Source: Phyllobacterium sophorae (GTDB lineage: Bacteria > Pseudomonadota > Alphaproteobacteria > Rhizobiales > Rhizobiaceae). Taken from it: a stretch of DNA of 64,000 bases. Positions 16,579-25,024 of this stretch are shown here, one piece after another (position 1 is the stretch's first letter; the number at the start of each line of letters is the position of its first letter). The translations under genes and the position numbers were made by a program. Where the stretch lies: the NCBI RefSeq assembly GCF_003010965.1, contig NZ_PGGM01000008.1:1-64000 (forward strand), written 5' to 3'. Below the pieces are notes generated by a model. That model saw only the letters and a program-made list of their open reading frames with translations, was not told the origin of the DNA and made no database searches.

Positions 16579-17817
16579 ATGTTGAAATCCATGCAGACGG
16601 CGCTTCTCGGCGCGACACTTGTGGGAGCGGCGCTCGCTGCACCTGCCCATGCTGAAACCAAGATCAATGCGCTGTTCATGGCCCAGGCCGCCTATAGCGA
16701 GGCCGATGTCCGCGCAATGACGGACGCCTTTACCAAAGCCAACCCGGACGTGACGGTCAACCTGGAATTTGTTCCCTACGAGGGCCTGCATGACAAGACG
16801 GTCCTCGCGCAAGGGTCGGGCGGCGGCTATGATGTTGTTCTCTTCGACGTGATCTGGCCGGCTGAATATGCAACCAACAAGGTCCTTGTGGATGTAAGCG
16901 ACAAGGTCACTCCCGAGATGAAATCGGGTGTCCTGCCCGGTGCCTGGACCACGGTCGAATACGAGGGCAGACATTACGGCATGCCGTGGATTCTCGACAC
17001 GAAGTATCTGTTCTACAACAAGGAAATCCTGGAAAAGGCTGGCATCAAAAACCCGCCGAAGACCTGGGCCGAACTTTCCGAACAGGCCAAGACGATAAAG
17101 GACAAGGGCCTGCTCGCAACACCGATCGCCTGGAGCTGGTCGCAGGCGGAAGCTGCAATTTGCGATTACACGACGCTGGTCAGCGCTTACGGCGGCAGCT
17201 TCATCAAGGATGGCAAGCCGGTCTTTCAGACCGGTGGCGGTCTCGATGCGCTCAACTACATGGTCGACAGCTACAAATCCGGTCTGACCAACCCCAACTC
17301 CAAGGAATTCCTCGAAGAGGACGTCCGCAGAGTGTTCCAAAATGGCGAGGCTGCCTTCGCCCTCAACTGGACCTACATGTACAATATGGCCAATGACCCG
17401 AAGGACAGTAAGGTTGCCGGCAAGGTCGGCGTTGTTCCCGCTCCGGGTGTCGAAGGCAAAAGCACTGTTTCGGCGGTTAACGGTTCCATGGGCCTCGGTA
17501 TCACCTCGACAAGCAAGCATCCGGACGAAGCGTGGAAATACATTACCTTCATGACGTCGCAGCCAACACAGAACCAGTATGCCAAGCTTAGCCTGCCAAT
17601 CTGGGCTTCCTCCTATGACGATCCGGCCGTATCAAAGGGCCAGGAAGAGCTGATCGCCGCGGCCAAGATTGGTCTTGCCGCCATGTATCCGCGCCCGACC
17701 ACGCCGAAATATCAGGAGCTGTCGACTGCATTGCAGCAGGCGGTGCAGGAATCCCTGCTTGGACAGGCCAAGCCTGAAGACGCCCTAAAGACGGCAGCTG
17801 AAAACAGCGGCCTTTGA
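16579..17817 (+). CDS. CUT1-type sugar ABC transporter substrate-binding protein
   Basis: A 412-residue extracellular solute-binding protein family 1 member with a Sec signal ending in APAHA (about residue 25). Family features include DVTVNLEFVPYEGLHDK near the N-terminus, the GGGYDVVLFDVIWPAEY hinge region and the C-terminal SLLGQAKPEDAL. The tandem ATGs at 16576 and 16579 are both possible; I use the second because AGGAGG then has a five-base spacing. It leads an operon with two permeases, an SIS-domain protein, a PfkB kinase and an ATPase. Confidence 0.9.
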   Translation: MLKSMQTALLGATLVGAALAAPAHAETKINALFMAQAAYSEADVRAMTDAFTKANPDVTVNLEFVPYEGLHDKTVLAQGSGGGYDVVLFDVIWPAEYATNKVLVDVSDKVTPEMKSGVLPGAWTTVEYEGRHYGMPWILDTKYLFYNKEILEKAGIKNPPKTWAELSEQAKTIKDKGLLATPIAWSWSQAEAAICDYTTLVSAYGGSFIKDGKPVFQTGGGLDALNYMVDSYKSGLTNPNSKEFLEEDVRRVFQNGEAAFALNWTYMYNMANDPKDSKVAGKVGVVPAPGVEGKSTVSAVNGSMGLGITSTSKHPDEAWKYITFMTSQPTQNQYAKLSLPIWASSYDDPAVSKGQEELIAAAKIGLAAMYPRPTTPKYQELSTALQQAVQESLLGQAKPEDALKTAAENSGL

Positions 17818-17825
17818 TGGGACAT

Positions 17826-17894
17826 GCAGGCGGTGGGCTTGCTTCTCCGCCTGCGTCTTTGTCAAAGATTGATATTGCGGGATTGATATTGTGG
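17826..17894 (+). repeat. Intercistronic hairpin and 14-base tandem repeat
   Basis: After the binding-protein gene, GCAGGCGG (17826-17833) pairs with CCGCCTGC (17847-17854). Two adjacent 14-base units, GATTGATATTGCGG (17867-17880) and GATTGATATTGTGG (17881-17894), follow and differ at one base. The hairpin probably stabilises the binding-protein message; the tandem repeat has no evident role. Neither ends in a U-run. Confidence 0.6.
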
Positions 17895-17907
17895 CGGACA
17901 CCTTTGC

Positions 17908-18789
17908 ATGACGAGCAACTGGATTACCACCCGGGCATGGTTCTTGATGCTGCCCCTGCTGATCGTCATGATCGCGGTTATCGGATGGCCGCTTATCGAT
18001 ACGGTGCGCCTCTCCTTCACCGACGCCAAGCTTGTAGGCACCCAAGGCAGTTTTGTCGGTCTGGATAATTACGTGAAGATCCTTTCCGGCACAAACTTTC
18101 AACGCGCGCTTGTCACGACCTTCTGGTTTGCGGTGTTGTCTGTTGCTCTGGAGATGGTGATCGGCGTTCTCGCCGCACTGCTTCTCAACCAGCAATTCTA
18201 TGGCCGTTCGGTCTTGCGTGCCCTGATGATCCTGCCCTGGGCGCTGCCGACAGTGGTCAATGCCACGCTTTGGCGTCTGATCTACAATCCGGAATATGGC
18301 GCGCTCAATGCGGCGCTGCTGCAGATGGGGCTCATTGATGCCTACCGCTCCTGGTTGGGTGAACCCAACACGGCGCTTGCCTCGCTGATCCTTGCCGATT
18401 GCTGGAAGAATTTTCCGCTGGTGGCGCTCATTGCCCTGGCCGCCTTGCAGGCCGTGCCGCGCGATATCACGGCTGCCTCGATGGTGGACGGTGCCGGCGC
18501 CTGGTCGCGTTTCCGCTTCGTCATCATGCCCTATCTTGCCGGCCCTCTGATGGTGGCGCTGGTCCTGCGTACGATAGAAGCATTCAAGGTGTTCGATATC
18601 ATCTGGGTCATGACCCGCGGCGGTCCGGCCAACAGCACGCGGACCTTGTCGATCCTTGTCTATCAGGAGGCGTTTTCCTTCCAGCGGGCCGGATCCGGCG
18701 CATCGCTGGCGCTGATCGTCACACTGCTGGTGACGGTGCTGGCCGTGGCCTACGCCGCGCTGATCCGCAAGAGCGCAGGGGCTTCGTGA
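17908..18789 (+). CDS. CUT1 sugar ABC transporter permease (MalF/UgpA type)
   Basis: A 293-residue inner-membrane protein with six predicted helices and the EAA loop (TAASMVDGAGAWSRFRFVIMP, abbreviated here to its core AASMVDGAGAW) that docks on the ATPase. The ribosome binding site is weak, but no better in-frame start is present. Its stop overlaps the start of the second permease by one base (TGATG). Confidence 0.9.
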   Translation: MTSNWITTRAWFLMLPLLIVMIAVIGWPLIDTVRLSFTDAKLVGTQGSFVGLDNYVKILSGTNFQRALVTTFWFAVLSVALEMVIGVLAALLLNQQFYGRSVLRALMILPWALPTVVNATLWRLIYNPEYGALNAALLQMGLIDAYRSWLGEPNTALASLILADCWKNFPLVALIALAALQAVPRDITAASMVDGAGAWSRFRFVIMPYLAGPLMVALVLRTIEAFKVFDIIWVMTRGGPANSTRTLSILVYQEAFSFQRAGSGASLALIVTLLVTVLAVAYAALIRKSAGAS

Positions 18790-19634
18790 TGGAACGGCGC
18801 AGTCTCTCCGCAGCGATACTCGTGCATGTGGCAGCGCTGCTTCTGCTTGTTGTCATTCTTGCGCCGGTCGTTTGGCTGTTTATTATGAGCATTTCCTCGA
18901 CGCCCGATCTGATTGCCAAACCCCTGCACTGGTGGCCGGACACGATCGACCTGTCACGCTACGGTGTGCTGTTGTCATCGGCAGTCAACAGCGCGGGCCA
19001 GGCTTTCGTCGCCTCGCTGTTCAACAGTCTCAAAGTTGCCGGCATGGCGACCGTGGCCGCACTCGTCGTCGCCATCCCCTCCGCCTGGGCCGTTTCCCGC
19101 ACACCTTCAGTCGGCTGGTCGCTCTATGCGGTCATTGCGACCTATATGCTGCCGCCGGTAGCCCTCGCCGTGCCGCTCTACATGGCGCTTTCGTGGATCG
19201 GCCTCCTCAACAATGTTTTCGGTCTGGCGCTGGTCTATCTGACCATCCTCGCGCCGTTCACCACCTGGCTGTTGAAATCCGGCTTCGACTCGATTCCGCG
19301 CGAAATCGAAAGCGCCGCCACCATGGATGGCGCTCGGCTCGACCAGACATTGCGGCTGATCACATTGCCGCTGGCCGCGCCGGTCATGGCGACGGCAGCG
19401 CTCTTTGCCTTCCTGCTTGCCTGGGACGAATTCTTTTATGCCCTGCTTTTCACCTCCGACCAGCAGGCCAAAACCCTCACCGTGGCGATTGCCGATCTCG
19501 CAGGCGGACGCGTCTCGGACTACGGACTGATAGCCACAGCGGGTGTGCTGGCCGCCCTCCCCCCGCTGCTGATCGGTCTTTTCATGCAGCGTGCCCTGAT
19601 CTCGGGTCTGACCAGCGGCGGCGTTAAAGGATGA
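18789..19634 (+). CDS. CUT1 sugar ABC transporter permease (MalG/UgpE type)
   Basis: A 281-residue partner permease. The start at 18789 overlaps the preceding stop; an open frame continues further upstream but only as overlap with the first permease. It has six hydrophobic segments and an EAA loop (EIESAATMDGARLDQTLRLI) close to the MalG consensus. Together with the preceding permease it forms the membrane channel. Confidence 0.9.
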   Translation: MERRSLSAAILVHVAALLLLVVILAPVVWLFIMSISSTPDLIAKPLHWWPDTIDLSRYGVLLSSAVNSAGQAFVASLFNSLKVAGMATVAALVVAIPSAWAVSRTPSVGWSLYAVIATYMLPPVALAVPLYMALSWIGLLNNVFGLALVYLTILAPFTTWLLKSGFDSIPREIESAATMDGARLDQTLRLITLPLAAPVMATAALFAFLLAWDEFFYALLFTSDQQAKTLTVAIADLAGGRVSDYGLIATAGVLAALPPLLIGLFMQRALISGLTSGGVKG

Positions 19635-19641
19635 GCACGAC

Positions 19642-20658
19642 ATGACTTCGCAAACCAGCAAACCGGCCGGCCTTGTGGCGATCGAAAAGGAAATGGCCCG
19701 GCAAAATGCCGACGCGATTGCCTCCTTCGAGGCTGCCGCGCCCGCTGCCATGACCATCGCTCAGTCCCTGCGCAAGAGCGGGCGGCTCCTGCTGCTCGGA
19801 ATGGGCGGCTCGCATGCCGTTGGCCGCGCCCTCGAGCCGCTCTATCGCAGCCTCGGTATCGATGCCATCGCCCTGCCGCTCTCCGAGCAGCTTGGCCAAC
19901 CGCTGACGCTCGTTGGCAAGACGGTCCTTGTTACCTCACAGTCAGGCGAAAGCGCCGAGGTGTTGCGCTGGCTGGCGGAAGCCGCCGTGGCAGGCGATAC
20001 ATTCGGCCTGACGCTCGAAGTTGGTTCTACCCTTGCCCGCACCGTGCCCTCTCTGGTCGGCGCTGGCGGCACGGAAAATGCTTTCGCGGCGACGCGTAGT
20101 CTGACGGTGAGTTTTGCCCTGCATCTGGCCATTCTCAGCGCTCTTGGCGAGGACCCAGCCGAGGCTCTTGCCATCTTGCATTTGGAACGCAAGCCGGACG
20201 TCGATGCCGCCGTGGCCGCCTTGTCTGATGTATCGGCTGTCGTGACCTCCGGTCGCCTGATGCAGGGTGTCGCCGAAGCCATCGCGCTTGGCCTTACCGA
20301 ACTTTCCCGCATTCCCTGTTTCCCGCTGGAAGGCGGGCAGTTGCGCCACGGTCCGATGGAAATGCTCGGGCCAAACGTTGGGGTTGTCCTCTTCCGCGCC
20401 AGGGACGCGACGTCGGACCTCGTCGCCCGCATGGCGGTTTCGGCATTGGAGGCAGGTTCACCTGTCGTGGTCTTTGATGCATCAGGTGAAAACCCCATCG
20501 CGGGTGTTGCAACGATCGATACCGGCGCGGCGAGCGGAATCGCCGCAATTTTCGCACTCCTGCCGGCAGCACAGCGCTTTATGCTGGGCTTTGCCGGGGC
20601 ACGCGTCGCCGATCTCGGAATGCCCATCCGCACGACCAAGATCACGCGGAGCGAATAA
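19642..20658 (+). CDS. SIS-domain sugar isomerase/deglycase-like protein
   Basis: A 338-residue protein with two SIS (sugar isomerase) folds. The first carries GMGGSHAVGRA and the phosphosugar-binding TSQSGESAEVL (about 94-104). The second has GGQLRHGPMEML, matching the E(L)(K/R)HGP catalytic segment of GlmS-type isomerases and of FrlB-type fructosamine-6-phosphate deglycases. It lies between sugar permeases and a PfkB kinase in one operon. The combination suggests cleavage or isomerisation of an amino-sugar or Amadori phosphate; a glucosamine-6-phosphate deaminase role is the main alternative. Confidence 0.83.
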   Translation: MTSQTSKPAGLVAIEKEMARQNADAIASFEAAAPAAMTIAQSLRKSGRLLLLGMGGSHAVGRALEPLYRSLGIDAIALPLSEQLGQPLTLVGKTVLVTSQSGESAEVLRWLAEAAVAGDTFGLTLEVGSTLARTVPSLVGAGGTENAFAATRSLTVSFALHLAILSALGEDPAEALAILHLERKPDVDAAVAALSDVSAVVTSGRLMQGVAEAIALGLTELSRIPCFPLEGGQLRHGPMEMLGPNVGVVLFRARDATSDLVARMAVSALEAGSPVVVFDASGENPIAGVATIDTGAASGIAAIFALLPAAQRFMLGFAGARVADLGMPIRTTKITRSE

Positions 20659-21590
20659 TGCGTCCCCTCGCCGTCATTGGAAACGTCAATGTCGATCTTA
20701 TTCTCGGCCCTGCCGATCCCTGGCCGACGCCCGGCAGCGAAATCATGGTGGACTATGATGAACTGCGTGTCGGCGGTTCGGCGGGCAACGCTGCCTTGAC
20801 TTGGGGAGGGCTCGGCCTCGATTTTCAGATCGCCGCCAATGTCGGCAATGACCAGTTCGGCAAATGGCTAAGGCAGGGTTTCGGAGCACACGCAGCGCGC
20901 TGGCCGGTTGCCCCCATGGGAACCACGCTTTCCGTCGGTATCACCCATCCCAATGGTGAGCGCACATTTTTCACCACGCGCGGGCATATTGCGGCGCTGT
21001 CCTGGCCCGAGGTTGTTGGCATGCTCGATACTGAGCGCTTGGGGGGCGGAACCGTGCTCCTGTGCGGGTCGTTTCTGACCGATGCGCTGGTTGCGCAATA
21101 TGACGAACTGTTTGACTGGGCCGATGCGAACGATATCCAGATTGCACTCGATACCGGCTGGCCGATCGATGGCTGGACGGATGCCAATCGGGAAAAAGCA
21201 AGAAAATGGCTGTCGCGTTGTCATCTTGCCCTGTTCAATGAGGTCGAAACGACCCGCCTCGCAAACAGTGTCGACCCGGGACAAGCCGCACATAAGCTCA
21301 AGACGCTGATGCCCATGAACGCTGTTGTCGTCGTCAAGCAGGGCCCTGACGGTGCTCTTGCTGTGGGTCCGGACAATCAATTGGTCTCGGTGCCCGCCCC
21401 CGTTGTGCAGGTTGCCGATACAATTGGCGCCGGCGATGTATTCAATGCTGCTTTTCTCGCTGTCTTGGCGGGTAGCCAGACGCTCGAACACAGCCTGGAG
21501 GCCGGCGTGCGCGTTGCCTCGATGGCCATATCCACTGTTCCGCGCCGCTATGACGGCCAGGCCCTGCAAACGATACCGGAGGCTCCATGA
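20658..21590 (+). CDS. PfkB-family carbohydrate kinase
   Basis: A 310-residue ribokinase-fold kinase. The N-terminal substrate motif VGGSAGNAALTWGGLG and the C-terminal DTIGAGDVFNAAF motif with the catalytic aspartate are intact. It would phosphorylate the imported sugar or amino sugar. Its start overlaps the SIS stop by one base (TAATG) and its stop overlaps the ATPase start (ATGA), which indicates translational coupling. It resembles the role of FrlD in fructosamine operons. Confidence 0.87.
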   Translation: MRPLAVIGNVNVDLILGPADPWPTPGSEIMVDYDELRVGGSAGNAALTWGGLGLDFQIAANVGNDQFGKWLRQGFGAHAARWPVAPMGTTLSVGITHPNGERTFFTTRGHIAALSWPEVVGMLDTERLGGGTVLLCGSFLTDALVAQYDELFDWADANDIQIALDTGWPIDGWTDANREKARKWLSRCHLALFNEVETTRLANSVDPGQAAHKLKTLMPMNAVVVVKQGPDGALAVGPDNQLVSVPAPVVQVADTIGAGDVFNAAFLAVLAGSQTLEHSLEAGVRVASMAISTVPRRYDGQALQTIPEAP

Positions 21591-22663
21591 GCGCCCTTGA
21601 GCTTGTCAATATCCGCAAACGCTACGGAACGGTCGAAACGCTGAAGGGCATTGAACTTTCTCTCGCCAGCGGCGAGTTCCTGGTCCTGCTCGGCTCATCC
21701 GGCTGCGGCAAGTCGACTTTGCTCAACATAATCGCCGGTCTAGCCGAGGCGAGCGAAGGCGATGTCCGAATTGGCGATCGCTCTGTCACAGGGGTGCATC
21801 CCAAGAACCGCGACATCGCCATGGTGTTCCAGTCCTATGCGCTTTACCCGAACATGTCGGTGGCGAGGAACATTGGATTTGGTCTCGAGATGCGCAATGT
21901 TCCTGCGGCCGAGCGTACCGAGGCCGTGGAGAAGACGGCAAGGATCCTGCAGATCGAAAATCTTCTTGGCCGCAAGCCATCGGAGCTTTCCGGTGGCCAG
22001 CGCCAGCGCGTTGCCATCGGTCGGGCGCTGGTACGAGACCCGCAGATATTTCTGTTTGACGAACCCTTGTCCAACCTCGATGCGAAATTGCGCATGGAGA
22101 TGCGCACCGAACTGAAGCGTCTGCACCAGATGCTCGGCACGACAATCGTCTATGTGACCCATGACCAGATCGAAGCGATGACCTTGGCGACGCGTATTGC
22201 CGTTATGCGCGATGGCCAGATTGAACAACTGGCGACACCCGATGAAATCTATAACCGACCGGCCACGCGCTATGTGGCAAGTTTCGTCGGCTCGCCGCCG
22301 ATGAACATGCTCGATGCGACGGTCGGTAATGGCGTTGCTCACATTGACGGGTCGCTCAGTGGTATCCTGCTGCCCCACGATGTGCAGGAGCGCGCTGGGA
22401 AAGCGCGCAATGTCATCATCGGCATTCGCCCGGAGAGCTTGTCGCTCGTGTCAGGCGACGGCAAGGGTCTTACTATTGATGCGAAGGTCGAGGTGGTGGA
22501 ATTGACCGGTCCGGAGCTGGTGGTTACGTCAACGATAGGAAGTCAACGGCTGACGGCAAGCCTGCCGCCCAGATCAACGGTGACAGTCGGCACGCCGCAA
22601 CGCTTCAGCATCGATGCCAGTGCGCTGCATGTCTTCGACCAGGCGACTGAGAAACGGATGTAG
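21587..22663 (+). CDS. UgpC/MsmK-type sugar ABC transporter ATP-binding protein
   Basis: A 358-residue ATPase with Walker A GSSGCGKST (36-44), signature LSGGQRQRVAIGRAL, Walker B FLFDEPLSNLD and a C-terminal TOBE regulatory domain (from about 240) as in UgpC, MalK and MsmX. It energises the two CUT1 permeases. It is the last gene of the operon. Confidence 0.92.
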   Translation: MSALELVNIRKRYGTVETLKGIELSLASGEFLVLLGSSGCGKSTLLNIIAGLAEASEGDVRIGDRSVTGVHPKNRDIAMVFQSYALYPNMSVARNIGFGLEMRNVPAAERTEAVEKTARILQIENLLGRKPSELSGGQRQRVAIGRALVRDPQIFLFDEPLSNLDAKLRMEMRTELKRLHQMLGTTIVYVTHDQIEAMTLATRIAVMRDGQIEQLATPDEIYNRPATRYVASFVGSPPMNMLDATVGNGVAHIDGSLSGILLPHDVQERAGKARNVIIGIRPESLSLVSGDGKGLTIDAKVEVVELTGPELVVTSTIGSQRLTASLPPRSTVTVGTPQRFSIDASALHVFDQATEKRM

Positions 22664-22689
22664 CAGTCGCGGTGGCTCGGATACCAGAC

Positions 22690-22708
22690 CCCGGCAGACT
22701 ATGCCGGG
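22690..22708 (+). terminator. Hairpin after the sugar operon
   Basis: CCCGGCA (22690-22696) and TGCCGGG (22702-22708) form a perfect seven-base stem with a five-base loop, 27 bases after the last stop of the operon. There is no U-run, so it may act with Rho or only protect the 3' end. Confidence 0.5.
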
Positions 22709-22831
22709 ACCATCGCCGCAACCGGCTCCAGCGCTGCGTGTGATTTCGCAATCGGGCCGTAAGCTGCTGATGGGATGCGCCTTTACGCACCGGATTGGTA
22801 TTGGCGACAAGGAGCTCGCGCCGTCACCACC

Positions 22832-23257
22832 TTAGTCGCTGGTCTCCCAAGGATTGATGATGGGAATGCCAGCGGCTTCAAACGGGCTGGTGTCGCGAGT
22901 AGCCACCATGAGGCCGTGCGCGGCGGCCGTGGCGGCGATGTAGCCGTCTGCCTTGCCGATCGCCCTTCCTGCCGCCTTCGCCTGCGCCATCAGGTCTGCA
23001 TAGGCTTGCGAAGCGTGTAAATCGAAGGGCAGCAGGCGGCCTTCAAACAGCGGCAGCACCTCGTTTTCTAAGCGATCATGCAAGGTCGTGCGGCGCTTGC
23101 CGGCGGGCATCGAGGCAATACCGAAACGCAGCTCGGCGATAGTGACCGCCGACAGGTATAGGGTTTCGATGGCCTGGGCGTCGATCCATGCCAGCACACG
23201 CGCATCGGGCGTGAGCCTCCACGGCTCCGAAATCACGTTGGTGTCGATGAGGATCAT
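22832..23257 (-). CDS. fitB: PIN-domain toxin, FitB-like
   Basis: A 141-residue PIN-domain ribonuclease toxin. The four acidic residues of the active site are visible: D5 (LIDTNVISE), E42 (TIAELRFGI), D104 (GKADGYIAAT) and D122 (ATRDTSPFE). The layout is that of FitB/VapC proteins, with a start overlapping the antitoxin stop by four bases. In resting cells it would be held inactive by the antitoxin on the shared promoter. Confidence 0.92.
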   Translation of the reverse strand: MILIDTNVISEPWRLTPDARVLAWIDAQAIETLYLSAVTIAELRFGIASMPAGKRRTTLHDRLENEVLPLFEGRLLPFDLHASQAYADLMAQAKAAGRAIGKADGYIAATAAAHGLMVATRDTSPFEAAGIPIINPWETSD

Positions 23258-23508
23258 TCAAACCTTACCGGCTCGGCCGGGGTCTTATCGCGGAGCTGGT
23301 CGAACTGCTCCGCTTCGGCGTCGTTGAAACCCGCGTCGCGGGCGATGGACGCCAGCAACGAGCCGAGCTTGACGCGCTCGGGCGGCCGGACAGTCGTTTC
23401 TAGAATGTCTCTAACTTCGGCCTCAGTGCTGCGGCCGTGCGTGGCCGCTCGCATCCGGAGCGCGCGGTGCACCTCTTCGGGCAGATTTCTTATGGTAAGT
23501 GTCGCCAT
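23254..23508 (-). CDS. fitA: Antitoxin, FitA-like ribbon-helix-helix protein
   Basis: An 84-residue protein. Its N-terminus (MATLTIRNLPEEVHRALRMR) is the FitA ribbon-helix-helix pattern, followed by a toxin-binding tail. TAGGAGGG lies about seven bases before the ATG at 23508; the longer frame upstream adds an implausible extension. It represses its own operon with the toxin in characterised homologues. Confidence 0.9.
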   Translation of the reverse strand: MATLTIRNLPEEVHRALRMRAATHGRSTEAEVRDILETTVRPPERVKLGSLLASIARDAGFNDAEAEQFDQLRDKTPAEPVRFE

Positions 23509-23610
23509 CGACGGCCCTCCTACAAATCGTGCATTCAATGACTGCATTTTAGTCTGCGTGCTAGCACCGTGCAAGCGTCATCGCGCAAATCCTGACATTG
23601 CGAGACATGA

Positions 23611-23720
23611 CTGCTGCTGGGTTATGCCCGCGTCTCCACGGACGACCAGGACCTCACACATCGGCGGGCAAGCCTCGCTGCTGCCGGATGCCAGAAGATC
23701 TATGCGGACGCCAGCACTCT
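23611..23720 (+). pseudogene. Relic of a Tn3/Pin-type serine resolvase N-terminus
   Basis: The frame at 23614-23718 reads LLGYARVSTDDQDLTHRRAS and then LAAAGCQKIYAD, the unmistakable N-terminal sequence of serine recombinases with the catalytic serine in ARVSTDDQ. A stop codon (23608-23610) sits directly before it in the same frame, and an ATG at 23607 is in another frame. After about residue 35 resemblance to resolvases ends. The gene is therefore broken at both ends and marks an old mobile-element insertion. Confidence 0.75.
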
Positions 23721-24038
23721 ACACGTCCCTGTCGGTCGTGACGGCGTCGCGGGAGGCCATCAGATCGGCAGTCTGCAACCGACGACGATTGTGTCCTATG
23801 ATGCGGATATCGAGCGCGTTTTTGACGGCCGGGACGACGAGGCACTGCGAGCGATGGGGGATAGGCGAGGTCGATTTCGGCAGGACGTTCCGCATGGGGC
23901 ACTGGCCGGTGGCTTCCTCAACGCATGGGCCGTACGGCAGGCAGAACGACGTGAAGGTCTCACCGGCGCTTGTTCTGCCCTCGCTTGCGAGAGGAACCCG
24001 AGCCATCACTACAAAGCTCAAACCATTGGGAGGACAGG
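23721..24038. other. Stretch without a recognisable gene
   Basis: Between the resolvase relic and the alpha/beta hydrolase, about 320 bases hold competing open frames on both strands (for example a 100-codon minus frame at 23719-24021). None has a ribosome binding site or motif I recognise. It is probably further mobile-element debris plus the promoter of the hydrolase gene. Confidence 0.4.
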
Positions 24039-24902
24039 ATGCAAACAGGTCAGCGCGTGATCCGCTGCAGCGGACTAGAAATCGCCACGGAGGTGTTCGG
24101 CGACCCGGCGCGCCCGCCCGTCGTTCTGATAATGGGCGGGATGGCGTCGATGTTGTGGTGGCCTGAGAGCTTCTGTCTGCGCTTGGCCGAGCATGGTCGC
24201 TTCGTCATCCGTTATGACCAGCGCGACACCGGTCTTTCGACGAAATATCCCCCCGGACGACCGGGCTACACCTTCGAGGACGCCGTCGCGGACGTCTTCC
24301 GCGTGCTCGACGGCTACGGGATTTCGACCGCCCATCTCGTCGGCTTTTCCCTCGGGGGTATGGTCGGCCAGGTGGCCGCACTAAAGAACCCTGAGCGCGT
24401 GCTTTCCCTGACGGCGATCAGCAGCTCGCCGGTCGGAGTGGACAAATCGCACTTCCCTGCGAGCGGCGAAGCCTGGATGGAACACATGGCCGTGGAGGCG
24501 GACTGGTCGGACCGGGCAGCCGCGGTCGCGTACCTGGTCGAGGACGCGCGCCTGACTGCAGGGACGGCACATCCGTTCGACGAAGCCGGGACCCGAGCCT
24601 TCATCGAACGGGATTTCGACCGCTCCGAAGGCTATCTCAGCGCCACCAACCACAGCATCCTCTTTGAGATCGGCGAGACATGGCAGGGCCGGCTGAATGA
24701 GATGAAAGTGCCGCTTCTCGTCGTTCATGGTACGGCCGATCCGGTTTTCCCGCTGGCGCACGGCGAGGCACTCGCGCGATCTGTAGCGGATGCGAAGTTC
24801 ATGAAGGTCGAAGGGGGTGGCCACGAAATCCACGATCGTGACATCGAGGATACAGTAAATGCCATCGCCGATCACACTTCATCGTGTCCGGCATCGAAAT
24901 GA
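24039..24902 (+). CDS. Alpha/beta-fold hydrolase
   Basis: A 287-residue hydrolase. The catalytic triad appears as S104 (GFSLGGM), D234 (HGTADPVFP) and H262 (GGGHEIHD). The DQRDTGLS segment after the oxyanion loop is shared with RdmC-like aclacinomycin methylesterases and haloalkane-type hydrolases. GGGAGGACAGG precedes the ATG at 24039. No neighbour indicates a substrate; it sits in a patch with a toxin-antitoxin pair and a resolvase relic, so it may be laterally acquired. Confidence 0.82.
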   Translation: MQTGQRVIRCSGLEIATEVFGDPARPPVVLIMGGMASMLWWPESFCLRLAEHGRFVIRYDQRDTGLSTKYPPGRPGYTFEDAVADVFRVLDGYGISTAHLVGFSLGGMVGQVAALKNPERVLSLTAISSSPVGVDKSHFPASGEAWMEHMAVEADWSDRAAAVAYLVEDARLTAGTAHPFDEAGTRAFIERDFDRSEGYLSATNHSILFEIGETWQGRLNEMKVPLLVVHGTADPVFPLAHGEALARSVADAKFMKVEGGGHEIHDRDIEDTVNAIADHTSSCPASK

Positions 24903-25024
24903 TCCATATGATGCGCAAGCGACAGGCCAGACCTGCCAACAATCGCCGCTGCTGAGCCCGGGTAGATCGAGACAATGCATCCTCGAAAGGCGCGGGGATC
25001 GCCACCGAGAAAACTTCCGCCGGC

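Noticed and set aside
23719-24021. A 100-codon minus-strand frame beside the resolvase relic
   Set aside because: No ribosome binding site or known family could be supported. It overlaps other open frames in DNA that looks degenerate.
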